Notes: generated by a model from the letters alone, not told the origin. Shown: positions 14,723-22,915, numbered from the stretch's first letter. The stretch is 41,660 nt of DNA from an uncultured Bacteroidales bacterium (GCA_944322575.1 CALUPK010000018.1:1-41660); one strand, 5' to 3'. A program made the numbers and translations.

Positions 14723-17238
14723 GAAGGATAATTTTTCCGATACTATTGATGATGCTTGTCTTCTGCAGCGCTGCTTATGCGCAGCAGACATCTCTTAGTG
14801 TGTCAGTGGACTACGAGCATCCCCGCAAGTACATCCTTGGCGGTGTCAGGGTTAAAGGTATAAAGTACTTAGGCGAACAGCAGATCATCGCCCTTACTGG
14901 TCTGCAGGAGGGCTCGGAGATCACCATCCCGAGTGATCAGACGGCCTCGATCGTTACCAGAATCTGGGGACAGAGGCATTTTTCCGAGGTGTCCCTCAAC
15001 ATCGACTCGGTGTCCGCCATGCAGGATACGGTATGGCTGGCCCTGCATCTTCAGGAGAGGCCGAGGGTGTCCCGCTGGAGTTTTCAGGGAGTCAAGAACT
15101 CCGAGCAGAGCGAGCTTCAGGACCGCCTCAGCCTGAGGAGAGCCGTGCCGCTGTCGGACTATCTGCTGCGCTCGTCGGAGAACATCATCAAGAACTATTA
15201 CAAAGAAAAAGGATTCATCAACGCCGAGGTGGATGTCATCCAGGTGCGTGATACGATGGTGAAGAACGCTGTCCGTGTGACTTTCAAGGTAGACCGCAAG
15301 TCAAAGATCAAGATCAAGACCATCACCTTTGAGGGTAATGACCATGTGCCGGAGAAAAAGCTCGTAGGCTCCATGGCCAAGACCCGCGACATGCGTATAA
15401 GGAATATCTTCAAGAGCAAGAAGTTCAATGAAAAAGAATATGAGAACGACAAGCAGTCGCTGATCAGCGCCTTCAACGAGGCCGGTTTCCGCGATGCCAG
15501 GATAGTCAAGGACTCCATATATTATGTAGAGGAGGACCGTCTCGGCATCAAGTTCGTCATAGACGAAGGTCAGCGGTACTACTTCCGCAACATAACGTGG
15601 ACCGGAAACTCTCTCTATACCGCAGAGCAGCTCAACAGCATCCTGATGATCAAGAAAGGAGACGTCTATGACGTAGTCAATCTTGAGAAGAGGCTCTTCG
15701 GCGACCCCAAGAAGGAGTTCATGGATGTCCATACGCTATATGCGGACCAGGGTTACATCTTCTTCAACATAGTACCTGTAGAGACCAATATCGTGGGAGA
15801 TTCTGTCGATGTGGAACTGCGTATGGTCGAGGGTAAACCCGCTACCTTCAACAAGATAATCATCAACGGCAACACCATCACCAACGAGAAGGTCGTGCGC
15901 CGCCAGATATTCACCAAGCCAGGTTATCTGTACAGCCAGTCCATGCTCGAGCGCTCGCTCAGGGAGATAGCGTCTATGGGCAACTTCGATCCGGAGCAGG
16001 CCCTGGACCACACAAAGGGATATTCTGTCATCCCCAATCAGTTGAACAATACGGTCGACATCTCATACAACGTGCTGGAGAAACCCAACTCGCAGTTCGA
16101 GCTCTCCGGAGGATGGGGCGGCTACTCGTTCGTCGGAACCATAGGAGTCAGCTTCAACAACTTCTCCATCAAGCGTCTCTTCAAGAAAGGAGCATGGAGA
16201 CCCGTGCCCTTGGGTGATGCGCAGACCCTGTCACTGCGATTCCAGACCAACGGTACGTATTACACGGCCGGCTCCATCAACTTCATCGAGCCTTGGCTCT
16301 TCGGCAAGAAGCCTACGTCGTTCAACTTGGCCGGATACTACACCCGCCAGACCAACTCATACTACTTCTATCAGAATACGGACGAGTATTATGAGGTATA
16401 CGGCATCGCCGCCTCGCTCGGCAGCCGTCTGAAGTGGCCGGACAACTATTTTGTCCTCTACCACGAGCTCAGCTGGCAGACATACAACCTGCACAACTGG
16501 CGCTACAACTTCCTCTTCGACACCGGTAAGTCCAACAACATAAGCTACAAGATAACCTTAGCCCGCAACTCCACCGACCAGGCCATCTACCCCCGCGAGG
16601 GCTCGGACTTCCTCGTCTCCCTGCAGCTGACTCCTCCGTATTCTGCTTTCAGGGACAAGAATACCGATTATCAGAGTATGACGGACCAGCAGCGCTACCG
16701 CTGGATAGAATATCACAAGTGGACGTTCAAGGGTGCCCTGTACGTGCGCCTGTTTGATGACTTAGTGCTGATGACCAGAGCGCAGTTCGGTTATCTGGGC
16801 TACTACAACCGCAATCTCGGATACTCTCCTTTCGAAGGCTATCAGGTCGGAGGAGACGGTATGTCCGGTTACAATACCTACGGTTCGGAGATAATCGCCC
16901 TCCGCGGTTATTCGAACTATTCCCTGACACCTATGAACGAAGAGGGTATCTACGTGGGCCATGTCTACGACAAGTTCACTCTCGAGCTCAGGTACCCGAT
17001 AATGCTCCAGCCGCAGTCCACCATCTACGTCCTGGCCTTCCTCGAGGGAGGTAACTGCTGGGAGAACATCCAGGACTTCAATCCATTCCAGATCAAGCGC
17101 TCGGCAGGTATCGGCGTGAGGATCATGCTCCCGATGATCGGACTCCTCGGAGTTGACTGGGGATGGGGCTTCGATCCGGTGCTTGACCAGGAGAGAGGCG
17201 GCTCGAACTTCCACTTCGTCATAGGACAGCAGTTCTAA
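14719..17238 (+). CDS. bamA: Outer membrane protein assembly factor BamA (Omp85)
   Basis: This 839-residue Omp85 protein is the barrel-forming core of the complex that folds outer membrane proteins. A signal peptide ends at about residue 21 (AAYAQ). Five POTRA-like repeats follow, recognisable by their hydrophobic-x-G-N strands: about 34-110, 111-195, 196-285 (IKTITFEGNDHV), 286-370 (NITWTGNSLYT) and 371-452 (KIIINGNTITNEKV). The C-terminal barrel runs from about 465 to the end and closes with FVIGQQF, a terminal phenylalanine beta-signal. Aromatic and glycine-rich strands alternate through the barrel. Length is normal. It overlaps uppS by 4 bases, and an OmpH/Skp gene with its own -7 box follows 48 bases later, an order common in Bacteroidota. 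Confidence 0.96.
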   Translation: MRRIIFPILLMMLVFCSAAYAQQTSLSVSVDYEHPRKYILGGVRVKGIKYLGEQQIIALTGLQEGSEITIPSDQTASIVTRIWGQRHFSEVSLNIDSVSAMQDTVWLALHLQERPRVSRWSFQGVKNSEQSELQDRLSLRRAVPLSDYLLRSSENIIKNYYKEKGFINAEVDVIQVRDTMVKNAVRVTFKVDRKSKIKIKTITFEGNDHVPEKKLVGSMAKTRDMRIRNIFKSKKFNEKEYENDKQSLISAFNEAGFRDARIVKDSIYYVEEDRLGIKFVIDEGQRYYFRNITWTGNSLYTAEQLNSILMIKKGDVYDVVNLEKRLFGDPKKEFMDVHTLYADQGYIFFNIVPVETNIVGDSVDVELRMVEGKPATFNKIIINGNTITNEKVVRRQIFTKPGYLYSQSMLERSLREIASMGNFDPEQALDHTKGYSVIPNQLNNTVDISYNVLEKPNSQFELSGGWGGYSFVGTIGVSFNNFSIKRLFKKGAWRPVPLGDAQTLSLRFQTNGTYYTAGSINFIEPWLFGKKPTSFNLAGYYTRQTNSYYFYQNTDEYYEVYGIAASLGSRLKWPDNYFVLYHELSWQTYNLHNWRYNFLFDTGKSNNISYKITLARNSTDQAIYPREGSDFLVSLQLTPPYSAFRDKNTDYQSMTDQQRYRWIEYHKWTFKGALYVRLFDDLVLMTRAQFGYLGYYNRNLGYSPFEGYQVGGDGMSGYNTYGSEIIALRGYSNYSLTPMNEEGIYVGHVYDKFTLELRYPIMLQPQSTIYVLAFLEGGNCWENIQDFNPFQIKRSAGIGVRIMLPMIGLLGVDWGWGFDPVLDQERGGSNFHFVIGQQF

Positions 17239-17254
17239 AAACGGAAATATTTAC

Positions 17255-17262
17255 TATTTTTG
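17255..17262 (+). promoter_or_regulatory. -7 promoter box for the OmpH/Skp gene downstream of bamA
   Basis: TATTTTTG is an exact TAnnTTTG match in the 48-base gap after bamA, 24 bases before the ATG at 17287. It would let the Skp-like gene be expressed independently of bamA. No TTTG -33 element is seen at the right distance. The short leader after it is rich in A and C. Confidence 0.6.
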
Positions 17263-17286
17263 CGCAATAAAAGAACAACTAACAAC

Positions 17287-17841
17287 ATGAAAAAAATTAC
17301 CTTAATCGCCTTGAGCGTATTCGCAGCAGCCTTCACAGCATCGGCCCAGACGCAGAAGTTCGGCCATATCAACATGCAGGAGGTGATGTTTCTGATGGAC
17401 GAGATGGACTCCGCCCGTGTAGAACTTGAGAAATTCAGTGCAGACATGCAGGCCACCTACAATGCAATGGTGGAGGAGTACAATACCAAGATCGCCACAT
17501 ACCAGCAGATGAGCGCCAACTGGACCCCCTCAGTCTTAGCCACAAAGCAGCAGGAAATTCAGGACCTCGAGGCCCGTCTCCAGCAGTATCAGCAGAATGC
17601 CCAGATGGACATGAACAACCTCCAGCAGCAGCTGATGGCACCCATATCAAGAAAGGCAAATGAGGCAGTGACTAAAGTGGGGAAAGCGAACGGCTTAGTC
17701 TATATCTTCGACCTCGCATCAGGCGCCATCCCTTACTTCGACGCAGCCCAGAGCATGGATGTGACAGCTCAGGTCAAGGCCGAGCTCGGCATCTCGCCCG
17801 ACAAGAAGCTCCCTGTGCCTCAGGGTCAGTCCCAGATGTAA
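17287..17841 (+). CDS. OmpH/Skp family periplasmic chaperone
   Basis: This 184-residue exported protein has a cleavable signal peptide (MKKITLIALSVFAAAFTASA, cleaved before QTQKFG). The mature protein begins KFGHINMQEVMFLM, the typical Skp/OmpH first strand. A Gln/Glu-rich coiled coil (about residues 45-125) forms the Skp tentacle, and the protein ends with a proline-rich tail. Skp trimers hold unfolded outer membrane proteins in the periplasm and hand them to the Bam complex, which fits the position right after bamA. The frame is open to a TTG at 17260, but that codon lies inside the -7 box, so ATG 17287 is the start. A terminator follows, so the cluster ends here. A second member of the family is encoded at 12440-13048. 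Confidence 0.9.
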   Translation: MKKITLIALSVFAAAFTASAQTQKFGHINMQEVMFLMDEMDSARVELEKFSADMQATYNAMVEEYNTKIATYQQMSANWTPSVLATKQQEIQDLEARLQQYQQNAQMDMNNLQQQLMAPISRKANEAVTKVGKANGLVYIFDLASGAIPYFDAAQSMDVTAQVKAELGISPDKKLPVPQGQSQM

Positions 17842-17869
17842 TCAATAGAAAGATAATAGGGTCATATAG

Positions 17870-17906
17870 AGGGCCGTTCCAAAATTATGGAGCGGCCCTT
17901 TCAGTT
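17870..17906 (+). terminator. Rho-independent terminator after the bamA-ompH cluster
   Basis: AGGGCCGTTCC (17870-17880) pairs with GGAGCGGCCCT (17889-17899) in an 11-base stem with one G-T pair and an 8-base loop. TTCAGTTTTT follows. It lies 28 bases after the ompH stop. Confidence 0.85.
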
Positions 17907-17953
17907 TTTGAAAAATAGTTTGAAAATAAATTCGGATTGTAAGGAAATATCAT

Positions 17954-17961
17954 TACATTTG
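17954..17961 (+). promoter_or_regulatory. -7 promoter box for korA-korB
   Basis: TACATTTG is an exact TAnnTTTG match 23 bases before the korA ATG at 17985. The region upstream (17901-17953) is AT-rich. No TTTG sits at the 19-21 base spacing. Confidence 0.6.
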
Positions 17962-17984
17962 TCTAAAATTCTTAACCAACAAAT

Positions 17985-19826
17985 ATGCAACACAAGATTA
18001 TTGATATTGAAGATGTCGTTATCAGGTTTGCAGGAGACTCCGGAGACGGAATGCAGCTCACAGGTACTCTGTTCGCTGACTCTTCGGCCCTCTTCGGCAA
18101 CGAGATTTCAACTTTTCCAGACTATCCGGCCGAAATCCGTGCACCTCAGGGCACAGTCTCAGGTGTGTCCGGTTTCCAGGTTCACATCGGCTCAGTCGAG
18201 ATCAACACCCCGGGCGACTTCTGCGATGTCCTCGTCGCGATGAACCCGGCAGCACTCATGGCCAACGCCAAATGGGCAAAGCCCACTGCCACGATCATCC
18301 TCGATGAGGATGCCTTCGATGAGAAAGGTATTCAGAGAGCCGGATTCAAGACCATGAATCCTATCGAGGAACTGGGTATCGGAGACCGCAATATCATAGT
18401 CTCTCCCATCACCACCCTTACTAAGGAGAGCCTCAAGGACAGCGGTTTAGACCTGAAGTCCATCGTAAGGTGCAAGAACATGTTCACCCTCGGAATGTGC
18501 TTCTTCATGTTCAATAAGGAACTTGACCATACATTCGAATATCTCGAGCGTAAGTTCAAGAAGAAACCCGCCCTCATCGAGACCAACAAGAAAGTCCTCA
18601 AGGACGGCTTCAACTACGCTTCCAATATCCATGCGATAGCCAACACCTACTACGTGCAGCCCGCCAAGCAGGAAAAGGGTACCTACCGCAACATCAACGG
18701 CAACCAGGCTACTGCATGGGGACTGCTCGCAGCCTCCGAGAAGTCAGGTGTGCCCCTCTTCTGCGGCTCGTATCCCATCACCCCTGCCACAGCCATCCTC
18801 GAGGAGCTTGCCATCCACAAGGAACTCAAGGCCAAGACCCTCCAGTGCGAGGATGAGATCGCCGGCATCTGCACCGCCATCGGTGCCGCCTACGCCGGCA
18901 ATTTCGCCGTGACCACTACCTCCGGTCCCGGTCTCTCCCTCAAGTCCGAGGCCCTCGGTTTAGCCATGATTACCGAACTGCCCCTTGTACTCGTGGACGT
19001 GCAGCGCAGCGGTCCGTCCACCGGTATCCCCACCAAGACAGAGCAGACCGACCTCAACCAGGCCCTCTACGGCCGCAACGGAGAGTGCCCCATCATGGTG
19101 ATGGCCGCCCACTCCCCTTCGGACTGCTTCGAAAAAGCATTCTACGCCGGTAAGTTCGCCATGGAGCACATGATGCCCGTCATCCTCCTTACAGAGGGAT
19201 TCCTCGGCAACGGCTCCGAGCCCTGGAAGATTCCTTCCATGAAGGATCTGCCCGAGATACATCCTCCCTTCATAAAGGACGCCTCCGAGTGCGGCGGCAA
19301 GTTCAGCCCCTTCGAGAGAGACCCCGAGACATTTGTACGCAGATGGGCCCTTCCCGGTACTCCCGGCCTTGAGCACAGGGTCGGCGGTCTGGAGAAGAGT
19401 CCTGCCGGAGTCATCTCCTCTGACCCCCAGAATCACCAGCACATGGTCAATATGAGAGCAAAGAAAGTGGCTCATGCCGCAGTCGACATACCCCCTCTCA
19501 AGGTTATCGGTGACGAAAGCGGAGAAGTCCTCATCGTAGGGTGGGGCGGAACCTTCGGTCACCTCTACACTGCTGTCAAGGAGTTCCACAAGCAGGGCAA
19601 GAGCGTGTCCCTCGCTCACTTCGACTATATCAACCCTCTGCCTCTGAACACCGAGGAGGTATTCTCCAAGTTCAGGAAGATTATCGTCTGCGAGCTCAAC
19701 TCCGGTCAGTTCGCCGACTATCTGAGGGCAAAGCATCAGAAATTCCACTACTATCAGCTCAACAAGGTACAGGGGCAGCCCTTCATCGTGAAGGACGTGG
19801 TGGATGCAGTCAACAACTTATTATAG
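17985..19826 (+). CDS. korA: 2-oxoacid:ferredoxin oxidoreductase, alpha subunit (gamma-alpha fusion)
   Basis: This 613-residue protein is the large subunit of a two-subunit oxidoreductase that interconverts 2-oxoglutarate and succinyl-CoA with ferredoxin. An N-terminal gamma domain (about 1-190) has RFAGDSGDGMQLTG and the GTVSGVSGFQVHIGS segment. The alpha domain follows from about 235, with the pyrimidine-binding pattern CGSYPITPATAILEEL, TTTSGPGLSLKSEALG and VDVQRSGPSTGIPTKTEQ. The gamma-alpha fusion and the partner at 19840 make the 2-oxoglutarate type (KorAB) likelier than pyruvate oxidoreductase, but related branched-chain oxoacid enzymes cannot be fully excluded. The stop codon TAG forms part of the Shine-Dalgarno sequence of korB. 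The product of the reverse reaction, 2-oxoglutarate, is the substrate of gdhA just downstream. Confidence 0.9.
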   Translation: MQHKIIDIEDVVIRFAGDSGDGMQLTGTLFADSSALFGNEISTFPDYPAEIRAPQGTVSGVSGFQVHIGSVEINTPGDFCDVLVAMNPAALMANAKWAKPTATIILDEDAFDEKGIQRAGFKTMNPIEELGIGDRNIIVSPITTLTKESLKDSGLDLKSIVRCKNMFTLGMCFFMFNKELDHTFEYLERKFKKKPALIETNKKVLKDGFNYASNIHAIANTYYVQPAKQEKGTYRNINGNQATAWGLLAASEKSGVPLFCGSYPITPATAILEELAIHKELKAKTLQCEDEIAGICTAIGAAYAGNFAVTTTSGPGLSLKSEALGLAMITELPLVLVDVQRSGPSTGIPTKTEQTDLNQALYGRNGECPIMVMAAHSPSDCFEKAFYAGKFAMEHMMPVILLTEGFLGNGSEPWKIPSMKDLPEIHPPFIKDASECGGKFSPFERDPETFVRRWALPGTPGLEHRVGGLEKSPAGVISSDPQNHQHMVNMRAKKVAHAAVDIPPLKVIGDESGEVLIVGWGGTFGHLYTAVKEFHKQGKSVSLAHFDYINPLPLNTEEVFSKFRKIIVCELNSGQFADYLRAKHQKFHYYQLNKVQGQPFIVKDVVDAVNNLL

Positions 19827-19830
19827 GAGG
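19825..19830 (+). promoter_or_regulatory. Strong Shine-Dalgarno sequence for korB
   Basis: AGGAGG lies 9 bases before the ATG at 19840, and its first bases are shared with the korA stop codon (TAGGAGG). It fixes 19840 as the korB start, although the frame is open 12 codons further up. Such a perfect site is unusual here: most other genes in the window have none. Confidence 0.75.
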
Positions 19831-19839
19831 ACAGACATC

Positions 19840-20856
19840 ATGAAATATACAGCACAGGATTTCAAAAGTAATCAGGAAGTAAGATGGTGCCCCGGATGCG
19901 GTGACCACTCTGTACTCGCTTCACTTCAGAGGGCACTGCCCCAGGTGGCCGAGGATCTCGGATACTCTATGGAGCGTTTCGTTTTCGTCTCCGGTATCGG
20001 CTGCTCTTCCCGACTGCCCTATTACATGAACACATACGGTTTCCACGGTATCCACGGACGTGCAACAGCCATCTCCACAGGCATGAAAGTAGCCAACCCG
20101 ACACTGTCAATCTGGCAGGCCACAGGAGACGGCGACGCCCTCGCTATCGGCGGCAACCATTTCATCCACGCCATCAGGCGTAATATCGACATCAACATCG
20201 TCCTGTTCAACAACCGTATCTACGGACTGACAAAAGGTCAGTACTCTCCGACATCTCCCCTCGGCAAGATCACCAAGACATCCCCTTACGGAACCGTGGA
20301 GCATCCCTTCAATCCCGGTGCCCTCGTAATGGGCGCACGCGGCACATTCTTTGCACGAAGCATAGATTCGGAGCTGAAGCTGAATCAGGAGATTTTCGTG
20401 GCTTCCGCCAAACACGACGGATGCTCCGTGACCGAGATGCTCGTCAATTGTGTCATCTACAATGACGGCTCGCACCGCGAGATCTCCGACAAGGAAGTCA
20501 AGGCTGACCGCACGATAGTTCTGAGACATGGTGAGAGGATGATTTTCGGAAAGGACCGGAACAAGGGTCTCGTCTTGGTAAACAAAGAGCTCAAGGTCGT
20601 CACCATCGGTGAGGGCGGAGTTACGGAGGACGATATCCTGATCCATGACGCTCATACCGCAGACATGGGCATGCACAGCATGCTGATCGACATGAAGTGG
20701 CCTGAGTATCCGGTAGCACTCGGAGTCATCAGGGATGTACCCGACAAGACCTATGACGACAATGTCCGCGACCAGCTCGAGGAAGTCAGGGCCAAGTCCA
20801 CTATCCACAACATGGAGGAGCTGCTTCACAGCGGTTCCACATGGGAGGTTAAATAA
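19840..20856 (+). CDS. korB: 2-oxoacid:ferredoxin oxidoreductase, beta subunit
   Basis: This 338-residue subunit carries the thiamine diphosphate and iron-sulfur sites. It begins MKYTAQDFKSNQEVRWCPGC, with C17 and C20 as the first cluster ligands. The thiamine diphosphate motif runs from GDGDALAIGG (about 96-105) to FNNRIYGLTKGQYSPTS (about 122-138). The YGLTKGQ spelling is typical of this two-subunit 2-oxoacid oxidoreductase family. The enzyme is oxygen-sensitive and cytoplasmic. In anaerobic Bacteroidota it usually works in the reductive direction, fixing CO2 onto succinyl-CoA. It is translationally coupled to korA through the overlapping stop and Shine-Dalgarno sequence. A separate gdhA gene follows 59 bases later. 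Confidence 0.93.
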   Translation: MKYTAQDFKSNQEVRWCPGCGDHSVLASLQRALPQVAEDLGYSMERFVFVSGIGCSSRLPYYMNTYGFHGIHGRATAISTGMKVANPTLSIWQATGDGDALAIGGNHFIHAIRRNIDINIVLFNNRIYGLTKGQYSPTSPLGKITKTSPYGTVEHPFNPGALVMGARGTFFARSIDSELKLNQEIFVASAKHDGCSVTEMLVNCVIYNDGSHREISDKEVKADRTIVLRHGERMIFGKDRNKGLVLVNKELKVVTIGEGGVTEDDILIHDAHTADMGMHSMLIDMKWPEYPVALGVIRDVPDKTYDDNVRDQLEEVRAKSTIHNMEELLHSGSTWEVK

Positions 20857-20862
20857 GCGCAG

Positions 20863-20915
20863 TTAATTTGGAACAACTTAATTAAAACACAAACAACTAA
20901 CTAAAACACACTAAT
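20863..20915 (+). promoter_or_regulatory. Possible gdhA promoter and G-free leader
   Basis: TTAATTTG at 20863-20870 differs from TAnnTTTG at one position and may be a weak -7 box. The 44 bases that follow up to the gdhA ATG (20872-20915) contain no G and are mostly A and C, so they cannot form stable structure. No Shine-Dalgarno sequence is present. Whether gdhA has its own start or is read through from korB is not settled by sequence. Confidence 0.4.
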
Positions 20916-22259
20916 ATGAAAGTTTCAGAAATCATGGCCAAACTTGAGGCCAAGTATGGAAATGAGAAAGAGTACCTGCAGGCAGTCCGCGAAGTGCTCG
21001 AATCCATCGAAGAGGTTTACAACCAGCATCCCGAGTTCGAGAAGGCTAAGATCGTCGAGAGAATCGTAGAGCCTGACCGTATCTTCACATTCAGGGTAAC
21101 CTGGGTTGACGACAAGGGTGAGGTTCAGACCAACCTCGGTTACAGGGTTCAGTTCAACTCCGCTATCGGCCCCTACAAGGGAGGTCTCCGCTTCCACAAG
21201 GCAGTTACTCCTTCCATGCTGAAGTTCCTCGGTTTCGAGCAGACTTTCAAGAACGCTCTGACAACTCTGCCTATGGGCGGTGCAAAGGGTGGTTCTGACT
21301 TCGATCCCGTCGGCAAGTCTGACGCTGAGATCATGAGATTCTGCCAGGCCTTCATGTATGAGCTCTGGAGATGCATCGGCCCCGATACCGATATCCCTGC
21401 AGGTGACGTAGGTGTCGGCGGACGTGAGATCGGCTATCTGTACGGAATGTACAAGAAGCTGGCCCGCGAGTACAACACAGGCGTGCTCACCGGTAAGGGC
21501 GGCACATGGGGCGGTTCCATCCTCCGTCCTGAGGCTACAGGATTCGGCGCTCTGTACTTCACACAGCACCTCCTCCACCACGCCGGTAAGGACATCAAGG
21601 ACAAGACAGTCGCTCTCTCCGGCTTCGGTAACGTAGCTTGGGGCGCCGCTACAAAGGCCAAGGAGCTCGGCGCAAAGGTTGTCGCTATCTCCGGTCCTGA
21701 CGGAGTCTGCGAGATTCCCGGCGGTATCACCGACGAGATGATCGACTACATGCTCGTTATGCGTGCTTCCAACAGGAACAAGGTTCAGGATATGAACGAC
21801 AAGTTCCCTCAGGCTACCAAGTTCACAGCCGGCAAGAAGTCATGGAGCGTTAAGTGCGACATCGCTCTGCCTTGCGCATTCCAGAACGAGCTGAACGGTG
21901 ACGATGCCAAGGAGCTGATCGCCAACGGTACATGGTGCTGCTGCGAGGTATCCAACATGGGTTGCACCCCTGAGGCTATCCACGAGTTCCAGAGCAAGGG
22001 CATCCTCTTCGCTCCCGGTAAGGCAGTCAACGCCGGTGGTGTGGCTACTTCAGGTCTCGAGATGACCCAGAACGCCTCACACATCAGCTGGTCCGCACAG
22101 GAAGTTGACGACAAGCTGCACTTCATCATGCAGAGCATCCACGAGGCTTGCGTTAAGTTCGGTACACAGGCAGACGGTCATGTAGACTATGTCAAGGGTG
22201 CCAACATCGCCGGCTTCATGAAGGTGGCTCAGGCTATGCTCGAGCAGGGTATCATCTAA
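20916..22259 (+). CDS. gdhA: Glutamate dehydrogenase, hexameric class I
   Basis: This 447-residue cytoplasmic enzyme reductively aminates 2-oxoglutarate to glutamate with NAD(P)H and ammonium. Family motifs are YKGGLRFHKAV (substrate lysine region, about 87-97), PMGGAKGGSDFDP (about 121-133, with the catalytic lysine), PAGDVGVGGREIGYLYG (about 164-180) and the Rossmann loop SGFGNVAWGAA (about 235-245). Length and order match the NADP-type enzymes of E. coli and Bacteroides; coenzyme choice is inferred from that similarity. The gene's codon use leans to GCT, GTT and GGT more than its neighbours, suggesting high expression. It follows korAB, which can supply its 2-oxoglutarate, and ends at a strong terminator. 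Confidence 0.97.
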   Translation: MKVSEIMAKLEAKYGNEKEYLQAVREVLESIEEVYNQHPEFEKAKIVERIVEPDRIFTFRVTWVDDKGEVQTNLGYRVQFNSAIGPYKGGLRFHKAVTPSMLKFLGFEQTFKNALTTLPMGGAKGGSDFDPVGKSDAEIMRFCQAFMYELWRCIGPDTDIPAGDVGVGGREIGYLYGMYKKLAREYNTGVLTGKGGTWGGSILRPEATGFGALYFTQHLLHHAGKDIKDKTVALSGFGNVAWGAATKAKELGAKVVAISGPDGVCEIPGGITDEMIDYMLVMRASNRNKVQDMNDKFPQATKFTAGKKSWSVKCDIALPCAFQNELNGDDAKELIANGTWCCCEVSNMGCTPEAIHEFQSKGILFAPGKAVNAGGVATSGLEMTQNASHISWSAQEVDDKLHFIMQSIHEACVKFGTQADGHVDYVKGANIAGFMKVAQAMLEQGII

Positions 22260-22296
22260 TTCCGGCTTGTCATAGCGGGCGAATTGCTACGATTAA

Positions 22297-22333
22297 GGGA
22301 CCGTATCCGATTGAAGGATGCGGTCTCTTTTTT
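22297..22333 (+). terminator. Rho-independent terminator after gdhA
   Basis: GGGACCGTATCC (22297-22308) pairs with GGATGCGGTCTC (22316-22327) over 12 bases, including two G-T pairs, around a 7-base loop. Six T follow. It lies 37 bases after the gdhA stop. Confidence 0.9.
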
Positions 22334-22358
22334 ATGTAGGGCGTGTTTATTATTTTTC

Positions 22359-22366
22359 TATATTTG
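22359..22366 (+). promoter_or_regulatory. -7 promoter box for the carbonic anhydrase-like gene and downstream genes
   Basis: TATATTTG is an exact TAnnTTTG match 27 bases before the ATG at 22394 and 25 bases after the gdhA terminator. No clear -33 TTTG is seen. Confidence 0.65.
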
Positions 22367-22393
22367 TAGGTCATTTTTTAAACGATATAGGAT

Positions 22394-22915
22394 ATGGCTA
22401 TTATAAGACCGCTGAACGGGATCGCGCCGAAGATAGGCCGGAACTGTTTTATCGCTGAGAATGCGGCGATTATCGGGGATGTGGAGATCGGGGATGACTG
22501 CAGCATATGGTACGGGGCGGTGCTCAGGGGGGATGTGAATCCGATAAGACTGGGCAACAGAGTCAATATCCAGGACGGTGCAGTGCTGCACACTTTATAT
22601 AAGAAATCCGTGGTGGAGATAGGTGACGATGTGTCGGTAGGACACAATGCCGTGATTCACGGAGCGAAGGTCGGCAATGACGTGCTGGTGGGTATGGGGG
22701 CGGTCCTGCTTGACGGAGTGGAGGTCGCTGACGGAAGCATTATTGCCGCAGGGGCGGTCGTGCTCAGCAATTCAAAGTTGGAGCCGGGAGTCTATGCCGG
22801 AGTGCCGGCCAAGAAGGTGAAGGACGGTACTGATGCAGTCAGGGATTCGGCTCACCGTAACGCTCAGGGCTATATGATGTACAAGGAGTGGTTTATGAAT
22901 GAAACAAATAACTAG
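22394..22915 (+). CDS. Gamma-class carbonic anhydrase-like hexapeptide-repeat protein
   Basis: This 173-residue protein consists of left-handed beta-helix hexapeptide repeats ([LIV]-G-x4 pattern, about residues 12-140) and a C-terminal helix. The residues that define the gamma carbonic anhydrase group are all present: R45 and D47 (LRGDVNP), Q60 and D61 (NIQDG), and the three zinc ligands H66, H84 and H89. Members of this YrdA/PaaY/CaiE-like group form trimers; many have weak or no proven anhydrase activity. Metal binding is therefore well supported, while hydration of CO2 is inferred. CO2/bicarbonate supply would suit the neighbouring carboxylating KorAB metabolism. It starts a run with the TlpA-like gene (15 bases downstream), murI and hppA. 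Confidence 0.88.
   Translation: MAIIRPLNGIAPKIGRNCFIAENAAIIGDVEIGDDCSIWYGAVLRGDVNPIRLGNRVNIQDGAVLHTLYKKSVVEIGDDVSVGHNAVIHGAKVGNDVLVGMGAVLLDGVEVADGSIIAAGAVVLSNSKLEPGVYAGVPAKKVKDGTDAVRDSAHRNAQGYMMYKEWFMNETNN

Noticed and set aside
13691-14791. 366-codon minus-strand frame opposite nadK and uppS
   Set aside because: It covers the motif-rich ends of two well-identified genes, has no start signal and has a patchwork composition.
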